From: Branchiostoma floridae
Taxonomy: Eukaryota; Chordata; Leptocardii; Amphioxiformes; Branchiostomatidae
Assembly (NCBI RefSeq): GCF_000003815.2
Contig: NC_049979.1
Span: 11,571,381-11,635,380, forward strand
DNA: 64,000 nucleotides
Direction: 5' to 3'
In this document: positions 18,901 to 29,100 of the stretch, one piece after another
Layout: each line of letters begins with the position of its first letter
Numbering within the stretch: the first letter of the stretch is position 1
The notes under the pieces: generated by a model
What the model saw: only the letters and a program-made list of their open reading frames with translations
The model's database searches: none
What the model was told of the DNA's origin: nothing
Translations under genes and position numbers: made by a program

Positions 18901-19467
18901 AGAGTCGCCTTCCGTATACTGGCGGACCTCTGCGCATCAGCAGGTACGTTATGGTGGAATAGAAAATACCAGAAGCCTTTCTTAATTGTGTCGTTGGAGT
19001 TATTAAAGCATGCATGAAAGGATGCTATACCATGTTTCCACTGATCTGTCTTTCTCGAGTCAAAAATACAGAATTAGTCGGAAAAGGTACCAACAAAGAT
19101 ACTGAACAAACTATCTTGCTACAGACATTACAGCCATACAAATGTGACGTAGGTGAACCATATATGTTATTTTTCTCACGCTGTCTTGCTAATAAAATGA
19201 TATATATGTGAACTACCTCTTACTTGAGTTTGACTTTACCATATTGCCACTCTGGTCACTCATTTGACATACGCCGATTGACGCCTTTTCAGCTGAGGTC
19301 GGCTGTTTGTACAACGGACTCATCATACGTGTAGGGGAAGAGTACAAGGTGAGAGCTGAAAGCTCTAACACATGTTTGCCTAAACGTTATGTCAGCTGTT
19401 TTGGGCTCAATGCCTGTTTCTCCCTCTTTCTCTCTCTCTCTCTCGTTCTCTGTTTCTTTAATTCTCT

Positions 19468-19506
<39 letters not shown>

Positions 19507-20822
19507 CCTCTCTCACACAACTTTGAGACACTTTGAGGACAGTAAGGTAAATATGATCTGTCTCTACTTCCACCCTACAGCCGGACGACTGCACCTGGTG
19601 CACCTGCCCAGCTGCCGGAGAGGAGCCTGTGTGCTACATCCAGGACTGTGCGGCTCCGTACTGCGACGATCCCGTCAAGGTCGCGGGGCAGTGCTGCCGG
19701 TCCTGCGACCGTGAGTCTGCCTTTATCCTTTAATTACTCAAGAAAGTTTTGCTGGATTGTAATACTGATTGTTCGTGTGTACTTTTATTTCCCTATTAGG
19801 CCATGCTGATTTGATTATATGGATGACATCCTCCGGGAACTCCGAAACTGACGCGAGGGAGCGAATAAAAAAAAAGTTTGGCCAAAAAAAAAAGTTGCCT
19901 TCAGTGTGGCCAGGAAGGTTGAACATAGGACTAAACACACGTATGGTATACCAGCAAAACTTTTTTTTTTTCTTCTTGGACCAATCCGAAAAAAACAGAC
20001 TTGAAAAAAACAACAGAGGAACAGGTTTCGTCAATTACAAAATGGACACACTATGTCGGCAGCCATTTGGGGTCTAACCGGGGGGCCAAGAAGACAACAA
20101 GAGCGAAGTCAAGTAGAGTTTATAGTCAATTGCACCAAGTTTCTACAGTCAAAGGTACAGAGACAGTTAGCCTTTATTACATGGAGATGGGATTTTAAAA
20201 TTCAGTGGGAGTCCAATAATCCACCAAACAGATTCCTTTGTAGCAAAATTGACCAATTACCATTGTTTTGAGTATTGCCAGTTCTGAAGTTTCCACTGAC
20301 AATCAGGTCCAGGTTCATCTCCGGACCTGGAAATGATCGTCTGGACCTGAATTTTCTGTACTGGTACCTCCCCCAACCAACAATAGATTTTTTTCTTTCT
20401 GTCCTTTCACATCTTATTCTTTGACGTTAGATTCATTTTGGCATTCTATGACATTAGTTATCTGTTTTCTGATACTTTGTGCTCATTTTACAGCTGCTTT
20501 GCACAATTTATTGTGTGGTCGAAAACTTTTTTTTTTTTGGAAATGGCCGAAAATTCATGCGAGCGCGGATGTCATCCATATAATCAAATCAACGTGGCCT
20601 TATAAACATTTGGCAAAGCGCGTCACCCCTACAAATATAGGATTGATGGTTTGCGATCATAGTTATCAAAGTGCATGATTTTACAATATCATTTCAGCTC
20701 CGCCGGGCTGCCTGCACAATGGAGCCATCATCCCCGTGGGGGAACAGTACAGAGCAGTAAGTGATTTTTATTTTTATGCGTGTGCGTGTGCGTGTGTGTG
20801 TGTGTGAGTGAGTGAGTGTGTG

Positions 20823-20905
<83 letters not shown>

Positions 20906-23900
20906 ACGGGTGGGGGTGTGTATGAATGGATGGGTGGATGGATGGATGGATAGATGGATCGATCGATGGACGGATGGATGGATGAATAGATAGTTAGGTG
21001 CGTGGGTCTTTGGATGGGTGGATGGATGGATGGATTGGATGGATGGATGGATGGATGGATGGATGGATGGATGGATGGATGGATGGATGGATGGATGGAT
21101 GGATGGATGGATGGATGGATGGATGGATGGATGGATTGATGGATGGATGGATGGATGGATGGATGGATAGATGGATGGATGGATGGATAGATGGATGGAA
21201 GAACGGATGGATAGAATTGTTCCAATCATGACTATGCGTCCACTGCAGCCGGACGGCTGCTCATGGTGCCACTGCGAGGCCGACGGAGCACAGGCGATTT
21301 GCGCCGCTGTGGGCTGTGCATTCTCGTCCGCCTGCGTCAACCATGTCCGGTACGCTGGAGAGTGCTGCCCGGTCTGCCCGGCCTGCTGCCTCGGCTGTCA
21401 GCACGGGGACGGCATCGTTCCTTTGGGGGCTTCTTTCCAGGTAAGAGCAAGTTTATGGACACGTGACTTGAAGGGCCCTAATTTATATCCACAATAATTT
21501 CATTTCTTCACGGACAAAGGCTTGCACAGTCAGAGAAAATTTCCAACTCTCAACAATTTCTTTTGTATCCTGTTCCATCCATAACCATATCCATGATTGC
21601 CTGGTACCTCCACTCTGCAGGAGGACCCCTGCACGACCTGTCACTGCTACGGTGGACATATGGCTTGCGCGGTGGTGGCCTGCGCCGCTCCGCCCTGTGC
21701 TAACCCCGTGCACGTCCCGGGACAGTGCTGTCCTGTCTGCATCGGCTGTGATCACCAGGACGGCATCATCCTGGTGGACAAAGATTACAAGGTGAGATCT
21801 TATACTTCAATTATATGTCCATTAAAGTTGAACCCTTGGTGGCTGCTTACATCACACCAGAAGACTTGTTACTGGTTATTAATCTACAAGTAGACCCTAC
21901 AGTAGCATGGAAAAATATCAAAAGATAACAAATGAGTTTAGCCGGCCTAGGAAAGTTACCGATGCACACTCCTTTGCCGATGAAGTCCTTTGCCAGCTTT
22001 GGATACTATCTAATAATACTGTGGGGTCTGCTTGGAGATTTACTGATGATGAGAATCCAACTCAACGTCTTGTCTAAAGCTGTGGCGAAGAAGCCCCTTC
22101 CGTCTTTCGGGACAAGTTCCAAAAATGTCTTTGATAGTTTAGATGAGATATTTAAGTTTGTTCCTCATGGGCAGATGAAGTCCAAATCTGTCCTAAGGAT
22201 CTGATCACACTCTGCCCTGATTACTGTAGTACCCTTGCACTCTTACCCACAGGTGAATGACTGCATGACGTGTTCGTGCCCTGCTGCGGGACAGCAACCG
22301 ATTTGCTCCACTGCAAGTTGCATGGCCCCGGCCTGCGACCCATCCGAATACACGAAGGTAGCAGGACAGTGCTGCCCTGTCTGTCAAGCTGAAGGTAACT
22401 TTTATTCTAAGCTTTACTTGTGTTCAACATTGCAGCAACGCAACACGTTGTTCAACCCAAGCTGCGGTTAGTCACTGATCTATGGTGAAATAAGGCTAAC
22501 GTCACATTACCAAGCCGAGGACCGTTGTGGAAACGAAAAATAAAAATGTATACGTAAAAATATACACAAATAATGTTCCGACTATTCTCTCTACGTCTTG
22601 TGTAATTTGGTGACTTTTATATAATACTTTTCGTTCACGAAAGCTGTCCGGCCGGGCCCCGGTTGGAAATGTGATGTAGGCCTAACTTAACCTAAGAAAG
22701 CCTCACAGGATTTCTAAGCCCTTTCAAATGGGTAATTTTTATGTGTATTTAAACATTTCGCAACAATTAGGGGACTCTAGCAGATCTATGTGGAATTAAA
22801 CTGTAACATGATGATTTTGCGGTAGTAATTAAGATAGATAAAGAAGGCATGCAGGAACTGTGTCAGTATTTAGTATGTGAATTGGAATTGGTATTTCTGG
22901 CAGCTTTGTTTGCATTTTGAATGTTGGTTTGTTGGTAATTATTTCCTAATTGTGAAAGGTAGTTCCATCTCAGTCAGCTGTTTCACTTTGTTCGCTGATG
23001 TTTTAAACCACACCGAAGTTGGATGACGTATGACATAGTTAAGGTTAGGATGGAAGATGACGCCATCATATGCATGTATGACAATGTCGGTGACGTTTCA
23101 GCTCCGGAGGGCTGTCCGTACAACGGCATAGTCATCCCCCTGCATACCATTTACAAGGTAATAGATATAACTGGCACCTGTCTGTCATTAACTATTGTGA
23201 GGGGACTCAAATTTTAAGACAGTGATGAAAATGTTGGTTAATACGATTAGCTTACAAGACTAAGTTTTCTAACGTTCAATAGTATGTATAATGTAGCTAT
23301 CAAGTAGTCAGTTGTACCCGCACCCCCAAGGCTTTGCCTTTGAACAGTGGTCATGGAGGATGGTAATATCAAACTTTTATTTGCTTTCCTATCAAAATCA
23401 CCAAAAAGGCCTTCTGTTCCATTGTTTTCTTTTAAATTTCATATTGTGGTATACATGCTATTGACGCATTGTTTAGTTTCTCTATTTCCAGCAAAGAATT
23501 CTTATTCGAAAAAAATACGTCTTGGCCAACAACGTATACGTAACGTTATAACCTCCTTGGTGTAACGAAATTTATGTGCTTCTACGTTGTTTGCAGTGAG
23601 AAGTAAAAGGAAATCAATAACGCGCGTATTAGATTCGCAAAGCCCTGCTAATGTATTATGTACCTACACGGTAAATATGTCGTAATACCCCCTTCANNNN
23701 NNNNNNNNNNNNNNNNNNNNNNNNNNNNNNNNNNNNNNNNNNNNNNNNNNNNNNNNNNNNNNNNNNNNNNNNNNNNNNNNNNNNNNNNNNNNNNNNNNNN
23801 NNNNNNNNNNNNNNNNNNNNNNNNNNNNNNNNNNNNNNNNNNNNNNNNNNNNNNNNNNNNNNNNNNNNNNNNNNNNNNNNNNNNNNNNNNNNNNNNNNNN

Positions 23901-24303
23901 NNNNNNNNNNNNNNNNNNNNNNNNNNNNNNNNNNNNNNNNNNNNNNNNNNNNNNNNNNNNNNNNNNNNNNNNNNNNNNNNNNNNNNNNNNNNNNNNNNNN
24001 NNNCGTCAGGGTCATGCCTCCTCGTAATTTAGAGCTCGCAGACTCATCGTCCGATCGAATCCGCGCATAATGTGAAGGGGGTATAACGGCGGTGTTTTAG
24101 ATGTACGTATTCCATCCATTACTTACTCCGCCCTACAGCCGGACGACTGCACCGAGTGTAACTGCTATGAAGCCGGAGTGGCGCCGGCCTGCATAGCCAT
24201 TCTATGCCCAGCCCCAGCATGCCCCAACCCGGTGGACGTAGCTGGGCAGTGCTGCCCTGTCTGCCGCGAGATCGTCGCGACTGGGGATTATGGGACCATG
24301 TAG
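12985..24303 (+). CDS. Secreted VWA plus five-VWC-domain extracellular matrix protein, 13 exons
   Basis: Coding exons are 12985-13099, 14475-14596, 16494-16649, 16949-17026, 18745-18943, 19293-19348, 19581-19710, 20698-20756, 21249-21440, 21621-21791, 22253-22394, 23102-23157 and 24139-24303. All are bounded by AG/GT with matching phases, giving 546 aa. Residues 1-21 form a signal peptide, followed by a Pro-rich linker ([12 protein letters not shown]). A von Willebrand A domain spans about 40-223, with the metal-site motif D49-[19 protein letters not shown] and LLSDG (Asp147). Five VWC (chordin-like Cys-rich) units follow, each with the GC..NG start and CCPVC/CCRSC end; the last has all ten cysteines. 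VWA binds matrix ligands through a divalent metal, and VWC units commonly bind BMP/TGF-beta ligands or collagen, so a matrix or signalling-modulator role is inferred. The 23697-24003 gap could hide one more exon, but the phases do not need it. Confidence 0.87.
15929..16306. repeat. Direct duplication of a ~152-bp block in a VWA/VWC gene intron
   Basis: Copies at 15929-16080 and 16154-16306 both run from TGCCTGTTCC to CCAGCCGTTCT and differ at only a few positions. They are offset by 225 bases with 73 bases between them. Near-identity suggests a recent event. Confidence 0.92.
17361..17979. mobile_element. mariner-like MITE, TA target site
   Basis: 619-bp non-autonomous element. The left end starts CGAGGGTGCTTCAGAAAGTA; the right end is the inverted counterpart ending in TACTTTCTGAAGCACCCTCG. 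Imperfect pairing extends for roughly 60 bp, including CCGATGGCA and TTCGATGGAA blocks. TA flanks both sides. No transposase fragment recognised. Confidence 0.88.
17982..18736 (+). pseudogene. LINE ORF2 C-terminal fragment (CR1/L2-like), with ATT-repeat tail
   Basis: An open frame through 18588 (about 200 aa) encodes the end of a non-LTR reverse transcriptase ORF. It includes [20 protein letters not shown], then NERICKYC and DEMHFICHC, the C-x2-C...H-x4-C knuckle that follows the RT domain in this group. The 3' end, AATAAAGATTATTATTATTA, is a simple-repeat tail typical of CR1/L2-type elements. It sits in the intron before VWA/VWC exon 5, only about 8 bases from the acceptor, in the sense orientation. 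5'-truncated and inactive. Confidence 0.82.
19426..19508 (+). repeat. (CT)n microsatellite
   Basis: CT/TCTC-rich run just upstream of VWC exon 7 (acceptor at 19580), interrupted once by a TTTAATT segment. It may extend the polypyrimidine tract region. Confidence 0.9.
19799..20599. mobile_element. PIF/Harbinger-like MITE, TTA target-site duplication
   Basis: 801-bp element between TTA at 19796-19798 and TTA at 20600-20602. The terminal inverted repeats are about 33 bp (left begins GGCCATGCTGATTTGATTAT and continues through ATGGATGACATCC; right is its complement with two mismatches). GG start and a 3-bp TWA target site fit PIF/Harbinger. No transposase inside. It lies in the intron between VWA/VWC exons 7 and 8. 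Confidence 0.75.
20777..20906 (+). repeat. (TG)n microsatellite with (TATG)n end
   Basis: Long TG dinucleotide run, interrupted by GAGT units, passing into a short ATGT repeat. It begins about 20 bases after the donor of VWA/VWC exon 8. Confidence 0.97.
20930..21207 (+). repeat. (GGAT)n microsatellite
   Basis: About 280 bases of GGAT tetranucleotide repeat, the centre nearly uninterrupted, with GATA and GATC variants at the edges. It ends about 40 bases before the acceptor of VWC exon 9. Long ORFs across it on both strands are repeat artefacts. Confidence 0.97.
21932..22204 (+). other. Unassigned 90-aa ORF in an intron
   Basis: Intronic ORF between VWA/VWC exons 10 and 11. A hydrophobic stretch ([19 protein letters not shown]) is visible; no family recognised. 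A second frame of the same DNA reads as [18 protein letters not shown], followed by SAWRF, so this may be a relic of a mobile-element gene. No splice evidence. Confidence 0.2.
23697..24003. other. Assembly gap (N run)
   Basis: 307 undetermined bases in the last intron of the VWA/VWC gene. Confidence 0.99.
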
Positions 24304-24323
24304 AGGAGGGTAAGGGATTTATA

Positions 24324-24503
24324 CGTCGATGAAGGTTAGACATCCAAGTAATAAGCTATGCCAAAAAGCAGTTACTCAAGCAAGTGGATATGATATTGGA
24401 AATGGTCAGACGTTTCAACTAGTATTCACTAATTTTCATCACTGACACATCATATCCAGTTTCCAAAATCATATCCACTTGCTTGAGTAACTGCTTTTTG
24501 GCA
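24324..24503. mobile_element. Foldback insertion flanked by a 13-bp direct repeat
   Basis: TAAGGGATTTATA occurs at 24311-24323 and again at 24504-24516, flanking a 180-bp insert just after the VWA/VWC stop codon. The insert has arms of about 42 bases (left ATGCCAAAAAGCAGTTACTC from 24358; right arm complement ending at 24504) around a loop of about 60 bases. The 13-bp duplication suggests retrotransposition-type integration. Confidence 0.8.
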
Positions 24504-24516
24504 TAAGGGATTTATA

Positions 24517-26122
24517 ATCTCACTCTTGTGAACACATATTCATTCCTACACATTCAATTTGCAAAAGAAACAATGATGTTCACCTCTGTACTTGAAAAAT
24601 GTACATTTGCAATGTACAATGTTATTTCATGTACAAAAGCTCAACATAGATAAAACATTTAGGTTATAAAACAAAAGTTAAAAAAAAAACGTGTCTGCAA
24701 ACCATTGCTTCTAAATCATTTTCATAGTTTTGATATAATTTCAAATTTCATCTGCTTATAGGCAACCCTTCTGATTGGAGACTGCTTGCTGCCCTGTGTG
24801 ACACTAGGTACATGCACAGGAGGATACAAGCTTCTAGCAAAGTGATAGGTGACTCAGCAGCTGCTTGATTAGTGGCAATAAGGGAATGGCAGCAGTGGAT
24901 TGCCCATTTTTCCCCAAATAAAGTTTGGTCTCCATGAGCATTTGCCACAGCCCTCATTTCAGTCCTTGAGTCCTTTTTTTTATCGCTACAAACTTATAAT
25001 TTCAGATACTTTTAAAGGACACCCAGTGTTTGCCATTACCAGTGAACTAGTGGTACACATGGTGTGGTAAATCAATAATAATAGTTTCACATTTGAAAAA
25101 TCATGATCTAAGACATAGACTTGTTAAAGAAAACGACAGGTCTGGACAATTTTCCTTGCCATCTTTATTCATCATATCATATCTGTACAGAAACCTGTCT
25201 TAGGAAGTTAGGAGAGAACATTAACTACACACAACAGAAAAGATAACTTTGAAGCAAAGTCAACAAACTGGGATTTCTCCAGTCATATCATTTTGACTGC
25301 ATTTCATAATATTCTATTTGCATAATATACAGGTACAAATTGCTGTTAAGGGCTCAACGATCACAGAACTAACTTCTACAGAAAAACTGAGAGATTTGGA
25401 ACAAACATAAAATGTTTGGACAAGCTGCAATGGAGAGAAATACACTTTTACATTGAACTGAATAAAAGCCTGCGACAGACCAAAAAACTCTCTTCAGCCC
25501 TTTTGTTTAATGACACATTAATGATATTTCTTTCTCTTTACTTTTATAAAACCATAAACTTTAAGATTAGCAATGAAACTCAATGTCAAATACAATCTTT
25601 TTTTATATAATACATGCTGTACTGCTTACATACAGGTACAACTGTTAATACATATCCATCTTGGGCTTGTGAATCAGGATTACAAGGACCGGGTGTAAGT
25701 TTCCTTGTAATCTTAGCAAGACAGTGGTCAACAGATTTGGAAAGTCAGGGTGGTGGTTGAGTAATTCTGACCATTGGGACAGCCATTGGGTCAAGACATG
25801 ATGGCTGATATGTGGACACTGGAACATTACTCTTTGACACGATCATATGATAAAACTAAAGCTAATCAAAACTAATATGTAAAAACTTGCTGGTATTCAT
25901 GATGATGAGGTATTACCAAACACACACACACACAATCAATCAATATAAAATTGATCATACAAGTTACCAAAGTAGTCATTATGTTTAGTATTACATTATA
26001 AAAAATATGTACAGGGTTTTTCAGGCAAGGTGATATATTGAGATGCCTACACACTACATCAAGCTGCCATATCATCAAAGCTTTCAACCATTGAAAACCA
26101 ATCTCTGAACTGCAGTATAGAG
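24517..26122 (-). other. 3' UTR of KNL1 and convergent intergenic region
   Basis: No coding sequence between the VWA/VWC stop (24303) and KNL1 stop (26123). AATAAA for the minus strand lies at 25164-25169 (TTTATT on plus) and for the plus strand at 24917-24922. Both fall within the block duplicated at 9610-10720. The rest is AT-rich sequence with a (CA)n run near 25920. Confidence 0.5.
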
Positions 26123-29100
26123 CTAGAGGTCCTTGCGTGTCTGGCGTAGTGAGTCAGCGTGTTGTTGAATGAGTTCTTCCACAGACTGCACCATCCTGGT
26201 CAGGTACAGGCTGCCTGCTGGGACACCGCACAGGGCACCTTCCACTGCAGACGGGCTGGAGGGAGGGAGGGACTTGTTACTTCTCAAGTAGTCAGGGCAG
26301 TCTGTAAGAACATTTCTGAACACAGCCTGCAGTTATACAGCCTATATCAGAGGTGAAACAGATGGATAAACAGTGGGGAGATGTGTTATAACTTTAGAAC
26401 TCGTATTCAGGACAGTCTCTAAGAACATTTCTGAACACAGCCTGCAGTTATACAGCATCTATCATTTTATAGGAGGTGGGATGGAGGGATGTGTTACAAC
26501 TCAAGTAGTCAACATAGTCTTGACGTCACTGGAAAATAGCTTGCCCAACAAGTCTACCATCTCTTAAAAGGTCTGGACATTACATGTATAAGAACTTAGA
26601 AGCATTCCTTGGCATTATCTACAAGTAAGAGATGATGTAGGGCTACTGGTATACTGATAGACTCACACCCACATACTGCAATCCATTAGAAAACCCTGTA
26701 CAGTGTATGAAGAGTGGGAATCAAAAACTGTAAAGAAGGTTTGCGGTTCAGATACCCTGTGTACAGGGACACACCAGTAGTTTAGCACCTGCCTAATGTT
26801 ACACCTGGATGATTCTCACCTGATGGCACCTATCCTGTGTGTACAGGTGCACTTGACCAACTGGTTTGGGTAGGCACCTGGGGTCAGGTTGAAGGTCACA
26901 AAGAACTTGGCGTGAGCCTCGACACTGGAGAACTCCACAGTCAGGCTGCAGGGCACAAACACAAACAGGTCATGAGGTCAGAGGGCATACGTCAGGGTGT
27001 TCCCAATGTATCATTACAACACATTCACATGACTTTGGTAAATCTGTTTCTAATTGAAAACATTGAAATAGACCAATCATATCTTTAAGCAACACTTCAC
27101 TAGCTATTTCAAATATACAACGATGAACGAATCTCTTGCCAGTTTTTACAGTTATTACATGTTTCCAGAGGATAGATAGAAATATGTTTGACATAAAGTT
27201 ATGATAGATTACATTCAAAACTTCACTGCAATATTGGTAACATGCTGAAACATTTGGCTTAAATCATGGAAAATTACTAGATCTTGTTTCCATGTGACCA
27301 GGGTTAATTGTGGATGATGATGATGATGTTGAGTGTTAATTGTCCTGTAAACAGAAGATTCTGTAAGACCACTCACTCTGTGCCATCCACAGTGGTGAAC
27401 GGGTGCCTCAGGACGATGCTCTGTACTTCATCTCCCAACCTGCGGGCTTCTGACACCAGCAACGACACTCTGTGCAGAAGCTGAAATACAATGTAAAAAA
27501 AGATTGAAAAAAAAAGTATCAATCAACTATATATGTACCAGGAAAATTACCATGATACTCTTGTTATTGGCCAAGGGACCAATGGTCGCATATACTAATT
27601 GCAGATTCAATCTACAGATCACTGAAATCTTTCCACCAGTCTCACACTAGTCATACTCATAGTTCCCCTGTAGAATTTCAATACGGCCTGCCCTTCCTTC
27701 CCAACATTTATCAACAAACCAAGTATCATCGGAAATCATACAGAAGTTGAGTTATGCTGACTTCAAAAATGTAGAAACATTAAACATACAGACACACAGA
27801 CATACCTAAAATAATACCTCCATTTTTCATGGAGACCATAAAATATGCTACAGAACATGGCATACCTTGCTCTGTGTAGGAAAGGTTGGGTAGGTGTGTA
27901 CCAGTTGTGACAGGTCCAGCGCTCCCAGAACCATGCGATGGCACAGGTGTGCCCAGGGCGCGGCCTCGTCTGCCAGCAGCGACTCCAGCTGGATATCTGT
28001 GATCTTCTGACACTCGTCTGTGGGACAGATGTAATGTGACCAAGAAGTAAGTACTTATCGACAAAAAAAAGCAATCACACATCATAGTGATTAAAAATTC
28101 TTACTTATAACGAAATACTGCAGATCTAACCTGTCATTATGTAAGAAAAAACTACTTGGGCTCAGATAACAGTTCACAGGTGCTTAAGGTGTGCTACACA
28201 CACACGCACACACTGAGAAACACACTGACACATAAATGCACACGCGTGTTCCTAAGATCCCTGGTGGGTAAAGTAATCAATGGCATGCTACTCACCCTTT
28301 GCCCCAGCATACACCACTGTGAGCTGCAGGGACTTCTGAAGAAACGTCACACGCAGCTGAGCAGCTGACAGCTCCTCCAGGTCCCACTCCACAAGGCTGG
28401 GGAAACATTCTCGGATTAGGTCTGCAGTTCTAAACAAAACTGCTGGGGGCCCAAACTTAATATCAGTTCTTTTTGAGTTCAAAAGCCATCTACCACTCAG
28501 AAATTATGACAAGAGTATGTCCCAGGTTTTCAACCATTTGTATTTCACAGCGATATTCTATTTGTATGTTAATATTGCCACTTGATGTAATAAGGTAGAT
28601 TCAACAACTTCTTATGTAAGAAAGGACTAAACTATAGAATTTTTCATCACTACTGTAATGACCATTTTTGTAACAAGTTTGTTCACTGCACGGTCAAGAA
28701 GCCACTTCTGGGCATTGAACCTGGTGGTTACGGATTACATGAGTAGGACTGGGACACAAATATCATGACTTAAGTTGAAGTGTGGCTCTCCTCAAACTCG
28801 GGACCTCCATGGCTAGATAGGCTAGATAGTTGTAAAGCGCTGAACTACCTTTCCCAAGGGTGCAACATCAGGCCTTCTCAGTGATTTGAACCTAGAATAT
28901 GTCAGGCCACACTGTGCACTGAAATGACTCACCCCTGCAGCCTGTTGAGTGCCCTGACCTGCTCCTGCAGGGCCTGAGCTGCGGGACCGTCCTCACCCTC
29001 CTGCTGCAGGCCCAGCTCCGCCTGCTGCAGCTGCAGCTGGTCCACCTGCAGCTCCAGGGCCTCCCTCTCCTGCTGCAGGCTCACGCAGGTGCTGCAGGGG

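Noticed and set aside
20728..21340. Long ORFs on both strands made of IHPS/WMDG or THTH repeats
   Set aside because: They are translations of the (GGAT)n and (TG)n microsatellites, which have no stops in several frames.
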